Part shown: piece after piece, positions 22,113 to 34,097 of the stretch
Numbering within the stretch: the first letter of the stretch is position 1
Layout: each line of letters begins with the position of its first letter
Assembly (NCBI GenBank): GCA_001599595.1
Contig: BCHH01000019.1
Coordinates: 498,411-562,410 of the forward strand
Reading direction: 5' to 3'
DNA length: 64,000 bases
Source: Beverwykella pulmonaria
Lineage: Eukaryota; Ascomycota; Dothideomycetes; Pleosporales; Melanommataceae
Translations under genes and position numbers: made by a program
The notes under the pieces: generated by a model
Told to the model about the DNA's origin: nothing
What the model saw: only the letters and a program-made list of their open reading frames with translations
The model's database searches: none

Positions 22113-23558
22113 CTAGAACCTTAGAGGCGAATCAGTGGAGTGCACCGTCCATCTCGCGCCGAGGTCCTTAACGAGGTCCTTCGCCCATGTGGCCGGGCTG
22201 CCGGTCACTGTGCGCTTGTCTCCGGGCAAGTCGCCGGACGGTACCACCCACTTCTTCTGCGAACGGGCCGAGATTTTACCATCGGCACTGTTGCTGAGCA
22301 GGAGTGCCGCGCCTCCAGTGGTGTTGCCGGTAAAGGCATTCTGACGAGCAGTGGCGAGAAGTTTACTCTTGAGCGCAGCGGGATTCTGACCGAGGCCTGC
22401 TGGATCCTGGGCCATGAGGTAGGCCATAACACCGGAGACGTGAGGGCATGCCATCGAGGTGCCGGAGAGGAAGTTGATGATGGTATCGCCAGTGTTCCAC
22501 GCGGAAAGAATCGTCTCGCCCGGTGCGTAGACATCAACGCAAGTTCCAGTGTTCGAAAATGATGAAACTTGGTTCGTGATATTGACCGAGCCGACTGTAA
22601 CAACAGCAGAGTTGGGACCACCGTTCATGGCAGGAGTTGATCCGCAGGCGTCGGCAGCATCGTTTCCAGCGGCGACTGAGACGTGAATACCTTCTCCGAC
22701 AGCCTTGAGTACGGCTTTATTAACAGCCTGGCTTGTACCAGCGAGGCCCCACGACATGCTCATGATAGAGCCGACAAAGCCGGGCTGCGTCTTACGTAAA
22801 GTGTGCTGTTGAATCACCCAACTCATGCCGTCGATGGTGTCAGAGCTAACTCCAGAGCCCGTGTCACCAAGGACCTTGACAGCAATAATATTAGCGCCTT
22901 GGGCAACGCCAAACTTGGCTCCACCGGCGGTGCCTGCGGTGTGGGTACCGTGACCTTCACGGTCACCGTCAGTGGCACCAGCGAATGCAAAGCCCTGTGT
23001 TGCACGGCCTTGGAAGACGGCGTGGGAGATGCGGACACCAGTGTCGACAACATAGATGTCAACGCCCTTGCCAAGATTTGGGTCGTCGTAGGTGTAAGTG
23101 AAGGTCTGGGCGGAGGGATCTCCAGATGCGCCGGCGGCGTTGGAAATGCGCTGCAGTCCCCATGTAGAATTAGTCTGCGTCGTGGCGAAGGATTTGATGG
23201 ACGCCACTTCCTCGACGGTAGAGATGCTGTCCATCGCGTTCCAGGCGGCCATGCTTTCCTCTTGCACGCCTTTGACAACCACAGCTGTGAAGGCGACATT
23301 TTGAATCACATTGACCGAGTCATCTTCCGGAGTCCTCTTGACGTATTCTAGAGCCGCTTTGACAGAATTTTCGATTTCCGAGTCTCCAGCATTGAACCAC
23401 AGAATGACGTCCTTGCCGTCAGTCGTTACGTTTTGGCCGGTAGGGATAGATTTGATGTCCTGTTTGCCGATGAAACCTTCACTGGCGGGAGCAGCAATGA
23501 CGGCCGAGAAGGATGCCAGGAAGGCGGCAAAGGCGACAGTAGTCCTCATCTTGAGCAA
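22113..23558 (-). CDS. Secreted subtilisin-like serine protease (S8, proteinase K/oryzin type)
   Basis: Extracellular or vacuolar endoprotease of 481 aa in one exon. A signal peptide ends near AAPASE. An inhibitor I9-type propeptide spans roughly residues 35-125. The catalytic domain has Asp172 (YVVDTGV), His203 (GHGTHTAG), the oxyanion Asn299 (AAGND) and Ser368 (GTSMACPHVSG). About 50 residues after the usual end of a proteinase K domain form a basic tail (SQKKWVVPSGDLPGDKR) of unknown role, longer than in typical secreted oryzins. The start could be Met1 or Met4; the latter begins directly with the signal peptide MRTTVAFAAFLASF. Confidence 0.92.
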   Translation of the reverse strand: MLKMRTTVAFAAFLASFSAVIAAPASEGFIGKQDIKSIPTGQNVTTDGKDVILWFNAGDSEIENSVKAALEYVKRTPEDDSVNVIQNVAFTAVVVKGVQEESMAAWNAMDSISTVEEVASIKSFATTQTNSTWGLQRISNAAGASGDPSAQTFTYTYDDPNLGKGVDIYVVDTGVRISHAVFQGRATQGFAFAGATDGDREGHGTHTAGTAGGAKFGVAQGANIIAVKVLGDTGSGVSSDTIDGMSWVIQQHTLRKTQPGFVGSIMSMSWGLAGTSQAVNKAVLKAVGEGIHVSVAAGNDAADACGSTPAMNGGPNSAVVTVGSVNITNQVSSFSNTGTCVDVYAPGETILSAWNTGDTIINFLSGTSMACPHVSGVMAYLMAQDPAGLGQNPAALKSKLLATARQNAFTGNTTGGAALLLSNSADGKISARSQKKWVVPSGDLPGDKRTVTGSPATWAKDLVKDLGARWTVHSTDSPLRF

Positions 23559-26500
23559 AAAATGTGAAAGAAGCCGGTTCCGTAGTTAAGAGAAGGTGAG
23601 CGAGATACAAGGAAGCGACTGGGCGTCTTATAGGCCACTGAGAGAATGGATGTCGAGTGTACGTAGCGCTGCTAACAATCAATGACCTTGCCCGAAGATA
23701 CACGAATACCAATGCTGAAATGTGACAACAGGTTGAGTTGAAGAGTGAATGGGGGGGCGGGCGAAGAGGCGGCGAAGGACCAAACGAGAGACTTATACTA
23801 TCAAGAAGGAAGGACAAGAGAGTGATATTCAAAGCAAAACCAAATGAGACGCCTCGTAAACAGGACCTAAGGTATAGTGGAGCATTGATGAACAGCCTCA
23901 GACAAGCAGAGTGCTTACTCTATGCCATGCACCGGGCTTAGAGAGAAAAGAGACTTCCGAGACTTACATCAACGCGCAAGCAGCGAAGGAGAGGCAGAGA
24001 CGCTATGTCAGAAGGGGGCGGTGGAGTGCGCGTTCGGCCAAGACGTCACAGACGTGTAGGAATCAAGGCGAGGGAGAGAAGCTCGAGGGGGGTGTGTCGA
24101 GGGGGAAGGAGTGAAGTGAAAGACTATGACACACAAGGTAATGAGTGAAGATTAAGCCGCGGGCAGGCACTCTAAATGAATGAATGGAGCTGAAGAAGGA
24201 AGGACAGACTGGATGGAAGGATGGACTTCTGAGGGAGAGAAGGTCCAAGATACACCAAGCAGGGTGAGAATCACTGGGCGGGAAGGCAGTGGCTCATGTA
24301 CTCGGAAGAATACGCACGCATCCACAATTCCCACTGCGTCCATGACCACCAAGCTCAGCAACGCAGCAAATGCATTTGAAACGGCTTGGCTGCCGGCAGC
24401 CTCCCGCACCGCGCCAGGCCCAATCCGCTCCATGAGTCCGTCGGTGGATGCGGTAGCCTGCGTGAGGGCCATGCGGTCCAGGGGCAGGGGAGCGTCGCCG
24501 GGGTGCGCGGTTGGGACAACGTGGGAGATTGTGCCACACTCGCGCGTCTGCTGGGACAAGCACTGTGAAGCCATGGGCGCGGGGCAGATGGGAAAACACC
24601 ATGGCGCTGTTGAAGGCGGTGGTTTGCAGAGCCAGACGAGTGCCGTGCCTGGCCGAGCAGAGAAGGGACGGCGAGATGCCAAGCACCGGACTCCTGAGCA
24701 CCTTCTCATAGGGCAGCCGAGTGTCTGAAACAGGCCCATCAGGCCACACTAGCCTACCAAGCGGCCGCGGCCTCGTTGCCTCCCACTGCTCCACCGTCCT
24801 CATCACGGCATAGGCCTACGCACGCCCAAGGGGTTGGACTGCACCACTGAATTTCATGCGACCTCGCATCGCGAAACCAAACCGTGGCGTCCAACGAGAG
24901 GATGCTGTTTCTCACCGCCGTCGCACAGCACCCCCAACCGCGGCTCTCAATTCGCTGCACCAGGCGTTTGTGTCCATGTCAAGCTGTCACTCTCACTCTC
25001 GCCCGCGCTCACTCCCTCATCTCACGTCCTCAGGAGCGATGCTGCGAAACCAAACAATCTCGACGGCGCCGCTAAGAATAGCGCCCGTCGTTTCGGACTC
25101 TGATGAAGGACGACGCATCGCAATTACTTGTTTCTGCGGAGAAGTAAACGGACTTGCGGTGATTGCCCATGCACAGCTGTGGCTGGTGCATCATCAACAC
25201 CACACACCCGAGCACAAACTGAGGTCCGACCTCAGTGTCCGCGAACCGAGGGTTCGCCCATAATCTACGAGCACACAGCCGGGCGTTGGATTGGCAGGAT
25301 CGGTACACGGTGAGGCAGGTGCGTCGCCACCCACGCTCATTCCCACCGACTTAAAGACTGCGCGATCCTCTGCGTTTTCCTGCTCACCGCATGACTGCGA
25401 AGTCCGCCAAACAAAAACAACTTAAGACGTCGAGTAAGCAGCCTATCCAGCTACTGGCCTCGAATAAACAAGACATTGCCATCGATGCTGGCGGCAGCGG
25501 GCTCATCCGAGTTGAAACCCTCATTCGGAGCGAGGGCCGCTGTATCTGATGAACAGCACCGGTGCGTGCCCTATGAACACCGGTAAGACCTCACCAAATC
25601 ATTCACAACGCACACAGGCAGGAACCGCGCTGTCACGATATTTTTCAAACCCAAAGCTTACCGCGTGACAACTCGTGACCCAAAACACCTAGACACGACG
25701 TCGTTTGAAAACAACAAGTCAATTCGCCATGCTGCTGCTTGAACGTCAACCCTTCATTTCTGGTACTACTCGCCCCAGTCTGGCAGAAATAAATATCCTT
25801 GCGTGCTGAATAGGGATGTAATACTTGCTTCTTGGCGACCGACTCCTTGTAACTGCAGCTCTAAATGCAACGCAATCGCCCGACTATGAATAAATCGCCT
25901 GGGTAGGCTGAGAGGCAAGCCGCTGTGTAACATGTTCATTTCGTTCCTCCAACTACTGTCCAGTAAAAATGGGCACACGAGGCTGTAACACTTTTCTTCT
26001 CACTCCACACCCAATACCGGGCTTCCCTTGACGTTGAAACCCGGCATCAGTGTACGTAGCTCCCCTTCATTTGTGGTAAGTGCAGTCGCCCAAACAAGGC
26101 ATCGAGCGCCTCGTTGCATTGGGAACGAAACTCCTCGTCTCCCGGCACTCATCCAATGAGATGTTCTAAGACTGCTGAAACTAGAAATTTCTTCGCACAC
26201 TTCCTGGTTAATGTGGAGCCAATGACAGCCTCGCAGCAACGCTGAAACACAGCACACGTGGGCTCAAGATCAGGGCAGCTAATCAACCCAAAGTGACACT
26301 CAACTTCCATACCGCGCACGTCAATATTCAGGGTGACAAAACAAGCGACAATGACACTCTACTATCGCCCTCCGTGAAGACCAGGTAAAACCAGTGACAT
26401 TGTGCCTACCCCTCTGTACTCATACAAAGAGTGCACGTAAACCACTTGCGACTTTACTTAAGCGAGAAACCCCCTAATTATTTCCGAAGAAAGTATGTGT

Positions 26501-27111
26501 AGCGACGAACCGCTAACAAATTTTGCAGAGAGCCAATTGGAGCACAGTGGAGATTTAACACTGGGAATGCACAGGAACCATCTCCATCTGCATAATCAAA
26601 ATATACACTCCACCCACCCTTGACACAAAAGCAAGCTTATCCAGCCACAGTGGCATGAGTCCACACATGACGTTGACGCCCACTTGAATTAACGCGAGAC
26701 TCCAAAACACGGTCCATCTTATTAGCTATCGATTCAATTCATTAACACTCCACTCCTACGTAAGAGCAAACATGCCTACTAGTGATAACACTCTACGCTC
26801 ACACTGACCTCTCGCATATGACAATTACAACCAATGAACCGCAAGTGACACGTTGATTCTGTTTCAATTCATACAAAGAATATACATGACCGTTTACAAT
26901 CTATATCCAAAAGCCGAAACAAGGAACGCACCTCGAACCTCGAGGTGTGAAGTACTCCGCCAGATATCCGTATCCGTTCATATCCCGTCACCCAAGGAAA
27001 AAAAACAGAGTTCGAAGGTTGAAGGTTCGAGACCCTCTATCCTTCATGTAAGCGACGATATGCTAACACACGCCCCTCCTTTCCAAAATTTCCTCTTTCA
27101 AACTCCCTAAT
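23559..27111. other. 3.5-kb region with no supported gene
   Basis: The first part is the promoter of the subtilisin gene. The block 24150-25300 is GC-richer and therefore full of overlapping open frames on both strands, none with a domain, signal peptide or splice logic. From 25300 to 27100 the DNA is CA-rich and closed in most frames. A 53-codon frame starting at the ATG at 25391 is the only small frame with a pyrimidine-rich leader. Confidence 0.35.
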
Positions 27112-30100
27112 CTACACATCCTCATCGCTATCCTCGCCTAACAGCTCCCCCTCGTCCGGATCCACAACCGCATAATCGCCCCTCCCTCTGGCAAACGAGC
27201 TCCGGCTCGTATATGTCCGTCCGCCATAGCCACCAAACCTGCTAGCCACCATCTTGTACAAGCTACCAATGAGCAGTGGTATGGCCGCCACAACAGCCAC
27301 AAGCCCCGAAATCGCCGCGACGGGCCAGCTGATCCAAGGACTATCGCTGTCGAAAGGACCGCCAGTATCGCCAAGCCTAATTCGGCCAAACTTGCCGTCC
27401 CAGTTGCGCCAGACGTAGTACCCGATACCTCCGGCAGCGAGGAAAGGTAAGACAACAGAGAGGAAGATACCGAAGCCGCCGATCCCGTGTTTGCGTTCGA
27501 ATTCGTCCTCCATTCCGGGGCACGGGTGCACACCGGAAGTGTGGTCCATTTCCTGTCCACCCTCGCATGTCGAGAGTGGGATCTTGCGGTACCCCGTGAT
27601 GTCCCAGTACTCTTTGGCGCCCTTTTCGCACACGGCCTTGGGATCCGCGAGTTCGAGGTTCGGGATTTGCTTGCACTCACCCCCTGGCTGACGTTCAAAG
27701 TTGTAGTCGCTGGTGAGATTAGTATGTATTCAAATGCAGATTTGGTAGGGGGCCAAACGCTTACCATTCAAAGTCTCGTCGGGTGCAGGTGCAATTTTGG
27801 GTGATTTCATGTAGGTGTTCAAGTTTCTTGCCATTTCGACACATGCGACCGGTTTTCTTGCGGTGATATTGCGCTTTGTGGCCAAACAGACAACCAGCGC
27901 TATCATCTAGGAAAGGATGTTGCGGTGTCCAGAATTCGTAATCGCCGTCCGTGGGATGCTCTTCATCCAGGTTGCAGGGATCCTGGAATTCTTTCATGTT
28001 TGAAAAGTCCACGTTGACAGTAACAAGCCCATTCTTGTCCTTGCCCCAGAGGAGGAAATTGAGCGAGGTGTCGCTCGGGACGGTCGTGATATAGTAAACT
28101 CTCATCTTTTGTTCAGCGAACTCGTAGAGAGTCCAGTTCTCGCCGCTGTCGATGGAGTAGTAGAGATGGTTGATGTCCTTTTCTCTCTGGACAATAACAA
28201 TAATGGAACCTTGATCGCCAAACTCCCAAGCATAGGCTCCCTTCTTAGCTTCTTTCCAGTTGATACCACCATCTGTGGTGATGAAGGTATTTGCCTCGCC
28301 AATGGTGTCGAGATATTCGCCAACGTTTCCGACGCCCATCATGACGCCCACGGCGGTTGGGGATGAGTATGTCTCCCTAGGATCACTGCGCTCGGTGTAG
28401 CCATGGAGATGCAAAGAGCACTTGTCCTTCTTCTTTATGTCACAGCCGTACTTGTGTTTCTCAGAATCCATGCCAGTAACTTGCAGTGGTTCCCAGTCAG
28501 CGCCATCATTGTGTGTGATGAGAGTCCTCTTCAGCTTCTTCGCGCCACCGTTGACTTTGTCTGGGTTCGCCACAACGTTTACGAGAGCAACACCCTCAAT
28601 CCCCTGCATCTTCTCAAAATCGACGTATCCATCTGTGTTACGATTAACAGCATTTATGCTAAGGACATATGATGTGCCGTTGCTGTTACTCTTGACGATA
28701 GTTCCGTACTCTTGGCCTTCTCGTGGATTGACTGTGACGTGGAGGAACACCGAGTGTGTTGAGCTATCCAAAACTGTGTAAGCCGTCTGATGGTCGACAG
28801 GAAATTTCGGTGGAAATTTGGCATCCGCAAAAGTGCTAGCATCGAGACTGGCATCCAACTTTAGCGACTTGCCGTCTTCACCGCCCTTGGTTGCGACAAT
28901 GATATACTCGGCCATTGTAGCGAATGCGACTACCGACTCAAACTTGACTTCCTTAGTCGCAAAAAAGTCTGTGCTCGAGATGAGCTCAACCGGGGCGTGC
29001 ATGTCCTCGTTCGTGTACTGCTCGCAGAAGATTGTCTCCTCCTTCACATTTCGACCCTCTTCCCTCCAAACGAATGCGCATTTCTTCACATACGGCAACA
29101 TAGGGTCCCACTTGACTCCGTTCTTCTGGGAGACGGACGCGAGCGTGTGGCATTGACCGCTGGCTTTCTCGCAGTGTTCACCACCAATCCAAATCAGCCA
29201 ATCCGTTTGTTTAGGATGAAACTCCAAAATCCGGATTTTCTCCATGTTCGGCATTTGTGGTGCTTCGAAGTCGTGGATAACGCCGCCACGGTTGTCTGAA
29301 TAATAAACCTTTTTCGAAGGAGTGAGAAAGTACACGTGGTCGTTGTTGTACTGATGGGGAATGATGGCTATGATCTCTTCGTCGATTGCTTTCTTCCAAT
29401 CCTTGCCCTGGTTGTGTGTAATCCATGCCTCAAGCTCGCTTGTGAGCGCAACAACGGTTTCCTCTTTGTCTTTATCCTTCGCGCCATCCTTATCGAGCTT
29501 GGTGTCGCGTTCGAGGTAGTACCATTCCAGAAATCGGTCACCTTTGAATGAAGTTGGCTTGCTGGTGATCTTTCCGGTTGGCTCTTTCTTCGACCCTTCG
29601 TCGCATTTACGTTCAGTCTCCTCTGGTCTCTCGTTGCCCTTGCACGCGTTGCCGGGAATCTTTCTCCACCCAGAGCTACCTTTGTAAAATTTATCATCGC
29701 CTTGGCAAGCCCCTTTGGGTAGCTCCAAAACACCCGTTGGAACGCAGGTCGCATCTTTGCCTTCTCCTTCTTTCTTAAAGTTGAAGTCGCATTCATAATC
29801 CATGAAGTGGTCGCACTCGCAGGACTCGAATTCTGCCACTGGATCCTTGAAGTCTTCTCCGATAAAGCATTCAGAATCCCACTTTCGGCGCTTGTAGAAC
29901 TGCTTATGACCCATGACACACGTGGGCTTTCCGTCCGCGTCAACACGGGCATACCAGTTCTCAAAATCTTTTTCAGGGTCGCATTTAGCTTCGTGCAATC
30001 CCTCAAAGTCGATTTGTACAAGAACAAATTCTCTACCTCCGTCGTCTTTGCTTCGCGATCCATAGATGATGAATTTCAGACTTGTGGAGTCGGGGACGGT

Positions 30101-31699
30101 TGTTAGTTCGCCCACACGGATCTTTTTTTTTCCAAACTCGGCCTCCATCCACGTGTCCGGTCGGCCATGCTTGAGAGAGTATTCAATGCTGTGGGCGTCG
30201 CCTTCGTCCTTCACGGCGACAAGAACAGAGCCTTGGTCACCAAACTCGTACTTGTGCGCGTCTTGTAGCGCCAATTGCCAGGTAAGACCCGCATCGTCTG
30301 ACACGTAAAGATCGCCGTCCTTGTAATTGTGCAGATATTTGCCAGTATTTCCAACTCCCATCACAATGCCGGGGGCGGGACTGGAGAAGACCCTTCCACT
30401 GTTGTGGAGGTTGGTCACGGAGTGTAGGTGAAGTTCTTTGTCCTTGTCCTTGTCTTTGCCCTTCACTTTCAGTGGTTCCCAGGTTCTTCCGTCATCGAAA
30501 CTGATTTGCGATTTGAGCTTTTTGTCATCGTTAAAACCTTTAATCTCTTTCCAGTTGTCCACCACGTTCACCAAGACGATACCTTGGATGTTTGATATTT
30601 TCTCAAAGTCGACGTATCCTTCCTGGTTCCGATTGGTGTGGTCCTTGTTCTTTGTGAAATAGGTTCCGTTGGAATTGCTAGTGTACAAGGACCCAACTAA
30701 GGCAACCGTCGAGGTCATAACATCGACCTGGATGCTGTAATTTGTAGACTCGAGAATTGTGTATGCGTCTTCCTCAATTTTTCCCTCTCCGAATTCGGCT
30801 CGGTGCCACGTTTGGGTATCGTCGGTGACATAAAGGGCGAGTTCTTTGGAATGTTCGGCTTTGGCGGCGACGACGAGGTAACCTTTGACAGAGGCCATGT
30901 TGACCATGCCCTGAACGGTTCGTCCGGAGGACATGACAGGCTCACGTTCGTTTTTGAAATAGCTATGTTGATTAGCAATGGTGTAATCGTTGTGGCGAGC
31001 TGCACTCACTCATCGGAGATCAAAAGTCTGTAATCCTTGACCCGTTCCGAGTATTTCCCAGCTGCTATACACAATATTCGGTTGTCGAAGTCTTTGTTAT
31101 CCATGAGGAACCGGTCGGAGCTCTTCGCCCAGATGCACATCTTCCGGTTGACGGGCAGGAGTTTCGGATTCGACTCGAAGCCATTTTCAGTGTACCAACT
31201 CTGCCGATACAGTTAGCTTGGGGTCGCAGAGGATACCAAGTCGCGGTCTGACCTTTCCGAGGTATGACCCAGAGATACCCTCGACTGTGTTAAAGATGAT
31301 CTTCTTGTTGTCACGCGCATTGAAGCTGAGGGGGGGCCCGAAGGACGAAGGCAGCTCCGTCTTGAACGGCCTCCAGTCCTTGCCCTGATTGTAAGTAATC
31401 CAGTGTTCTGTTCCGCCGCCGATCGCCACCGCAACTTGATTGTCGAACGGGTTCTTGTATATGCCTAAGGTTTGCATGTCTTTGTCCAGCTGATCCCACT
31501 TCTTCCCGGCGTCTTCGGATCGCCATATTCTACCGGTATCGAACTCAACAACGAGCGCGACGTTGGAATCATCGAAATAGAAGAGGTTCACCAGCTGGTG
31601 CTCGAAGGGTGTGGTTGTTATAATAGGAGCCTTCAGCGCTGCGGCAAGGGGCGCCAATGCCAGTAGGGCGGGCAGCAAGAGGCCCTTAAGGAATTTCAT
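27112..31699 (-). CDS. VPS10: Vacuolar protein sorting receptor Vps10 (sortilin family)
   Basis: Type I receptor that carries soluble hydrolases such as carboxypeptidase Y from the late Golgi to the endosome and is recycled by retromer. Four exons (31699..31253, 31200..31010, 30962..27765, 27709..27112) give 1477 aa, normal for filamentous fungi. A signal peptide (MKFLKGLLLPALLALAPLAA) leads into two tandem Vps10 beta-propeller domains. These contain Asp-box repeats, for example WRSEDAGKKW, YVSDDAGLTW and ITTDGGINW, and each is followed by a cysteine-rich 10CC module (CDHFMDYECDFNF in the first). Hydrophobic spans are IFLSVVLPFLAAGGIGYYVW and WPVAAISGLVAVVAAIPLLI. The cytosolic tail ends in acidic residues (GELLGEDSDEDV). 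Confidence 0.96.
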
Positions 31700-32465
31700 G
31701 ATGCATAGGAGGGAGGAGAGCGAGATGACGGCGGAGGGCGAGAAAGATGAAGAGATGGTTTATTTGACAACTGGCTGCTTCGCCGTCCTCAGCCTCGACG
31801 CAATGCAGGCGACGGCCCCAAAAGGCCTTGGCGAACTAGAAACAGCGGACGCGGCGCACGGGTCAGGAGACGCGGCGCGCAGTTTAGGCGGCCTAATACG
31901 GGCGAACAAGCACGTACTATTCAGAACTGAGGTAGAGAGTAGATTGGAGATTTAGCAATAATAGGGACGTAGAGTGCAGTGTGAAGGCGCAGGTGGTGGA
32001 CGTATAGCTGTGGTAAATCGCCGTTAGTATAACGTGCCCTGTCATAGGCTGCGTTTCCGCTGAAGTGATGGAAGGGACCGACACCTCCGCAAACGCCACC
32101 ATGGTCGCCTGTCGCTCGAAATAGCTCGCCTTGACGCGACGCCTTTTCAACACTACCATTATTCTATCTCGCTTTTAGACATGTCTCTACCACCAAGCTA
32201 AAGAAGCTGCCTTCTGCTCTCTTCGGAGGAAGCAACACCTACATTTTGGGACTGTATACTGGGCTATCTCGTGTCAGAGTATGTGAGGTGCGAGGCGAGC
32301 GAAAGTAACATTGCAGAAACACGAGGCAGCTTTTAGTTATGAGGATGAACATTACGTAGAATTCCTACTAATACAGAGAGAGCTATAAAAATAGCTAATG
32401 AAATAGAATATTTCGAAGTTATCCAATCTTGTTGGCCACAAGCATGCACGAAAAGTAACCTGCCC
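31700..32465. other. Intergenic region upstream of VPS10
   Basis: 766 bp between VPS10 and the ankyrin-protein gene (both minus strand), holding the VPS10 promoter and the neighbour's 3' UTR. No supported gene was seen. Confidence 0.4.
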
Positions 32466-34097
32466 TTACAACGCGACTTCTCTGGCCGCCTTTTTCTCCA
32501 ACTCGTCCAGCCATGTATCCAGAAACCTCCCCTTCTTCGTGCTCCTCCCATCATACTCTTCACCTCTCAGCTCCTTCATTCTGTCTCCGCTATCTTTCTC
32601 AGCCCATAACCTCCTCACCCTGTCCATTCTATTACCAGGTCCCACCTGTTCTGGCCATACCGTCTCCCAAAGCGCCATGCGCACGACATTCCACAGGGGG
32701 TTCCCTAGTATGTACTTCTCCTTGATAGTCGCAGGCATGCGTGCGCCATGATCCAGCAAGCATAGTGCAATCGGATACAACTTCTTCATCGCCATGTCGT
32801 CGTCCCGTTGATACCAGGCATCGATGAGAAGTTTGTGCAGCGGGGTTTCGAAGAGACGGTCGGCTTGGTTAGCTTCGGCGCCGTATTGGAAGAGCATATT
32901 CATGATCTCGAGGGCGTCGGTTGCGGAGCCGGTTACCGCGAGGCGGACGCAGCGATGGAGTGCGGTGAGGTTGCTGTCAGAGGGAGAGTAGCAAACCGTG
33001 GCCCCGTTTACGATGAGCAACTTGGCGACATCCACGTTGCCAAAGTGGATAGCGATCATGAGAGCGGACTGGCCATTCCAACCCTTCAAGGCGTTTACGT
33101 CAGCGCCAAAGTCGAGACAGAGTCGTGCAATTTCTAGACGATTCCCGGTCGAGGCTGCCGGAGGCGTTATTGCGAGCCGGTAGATGAGATAGGGCCAATG
33201 CTGGTTCACGTCTTCGCCATTTTGGAGACGCGTGCGGATCTCCGATATGTCTTCTTCGTGAATGGCTTCCTCGAGATTGGCATGGCGGTAGATGGGGTGG
33301 TTGCGAATCAGGCGACGGCGGAGTGGCGCATCGGAAGGAGAAGGAGGGTGCCGTATTATGGAGCTTGTTGTGGATGGAATCTCCACTTCAAGTGATTGGA
33401 AGCCTGAGGGAGGGGTAAGATGCTCTTCTTTCTCTTTATACCCCTCGTACGAACGACAACGGTTCCAATAAAAATACTGCTCCACATTCAGAAACAACAA
33501 TAGACAAGCAGCAAGGGCAACGGCTAGAGCCAAAAAAGCCTGAACTGCATTCCAAAGGGGAAGATTCCCGTATCCGTCCTCCGCTCTCGTGAAAGTCAAA
33601 TTGCCCTCCTGATGCCCTCTCACAATCTCCCTCCTTCTCGCCTTATCGAGTGCTCCCGGCGTTACATACGGAGGTGGTGGCAGCTTCGCATTCATAGCTC
33701 TAAGGCACGCCTGACTCTGAATCCCTGCTGCCAGTTCCTCCCTGCATTCTTCGATATAGTCCTTCAACGCCGTCCATTCTGCCAACTCCAAGGCTTTCTC
33801 GGAGAGGTCCTGCGATTTGAAGGTCGGTAAGAGTGTGACAATAGTCAGGAGTACGCTGATGAAGGCAACGGCCCAGCCGAGTTGGGCAGAGGTTCGTTCG
33901 GAGACGCTGATACTGGAGCGTATGGACTTCCAGGAGAGACTTGGTCGAAGGGAGGGTGCGGGTGATGATTGGACGTCATCAGCCACTGGTTGAGATACGG
34001 ATTGCCCTGAATCATGGAGAGTGGTGAGATTTATCGCACCTAGTTCTGGTGATGTGGAAGAGGCGGTGATGCTGGTTGTAATAGTCGCGCTCGCCAT
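32466..34097 (-). CDS. Ankyrin-repeat membrane protein, function unknown
   Basis: A 543-residue single-exon protein. The start was placed at 34097 (MASATITTSITASS) because upstream in-frame residues read like 5' UTR. After a Ser/Thr-rich N-terminus come two hydrophobic spans: LGWAVAFISVLLTIVTLLP and, about 100 residues later, VQAFLALAVALAACLLLFL. The segment between them carries two cysteines and an N-glycosylation site and is probably lumenal. The C-terminal half contains ankyrin-type repeats, such as LEIARLCLDFGADVNALKGW, ALMIAIHFGNVDVAKLLI and IMNMLFQYGAEANQ. This suggests a cytosolic protein-binding platform tethered to a membrane. No channel or enzyme signature is seen. Confidence 0.8.
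   Translation of the reverse strand: MASATITTSITASSTSPELGAINLTTLHDSGQSVSQPVADDVQSSPAPSLRPSLSWKSIRSSISVSERTSAQLGWAVAFISVLLTIVTLLPTFKSQDLSEKALELAEWTALKDYIEECREELAAGIQSQACLRAMNAKLPPPPYVTPGALDKARRREIVRGHQEGNLTFTRAEDGYGNLPLWNAVQAFLALAVALAACLLLFLNVEQYFYWNRCRSYEGYKEKEEHLTPPSGFQSLEVEIPSTTSSIIRHPPSPSDAPLRRRLIRNHPIYRHANLEEAIHEEDISEIRTRLQNGEDVNQHWPYLIYRLAITPPAASTGNRLEIARLCLDFGADVNALKGWNGQSALMIAIHFGNVDVAKLLIVNGATVCYSPSDSNLTALHRCVRLAVTGSATDALEIMNMLFQYGAEANQADRLFETPLHKLLIDAWYQRDDDMAMKKLYPIALCLLDHGARMPATIKEKYILGNPLWNVVRMALWETVWPEQVGPGNRMDRVRRLWAEKDSGDRMKELRGEEYDGRSTKKGRFLDTWLDELEKKAAREVAL

Noticed and set aside
24152..24739. Overlapping long open frames on both strands
   Set aside because: Locally GC-rich DNA keeps both strands open. 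Neither frame shows a domain, splice logic or signal peptide.
25391..25552. 53-codon frame (MTAKSAKQKQLKTSSKQ start) after a pyrimidine-rich stretch
   Set aside because: Too short and without domain or conservation evidence in this window.
27020..27040. GGTTCGAGACC resembling a tRNA B box
   Set aside because: No A box and no cloverleaf-forming sequence upstream.
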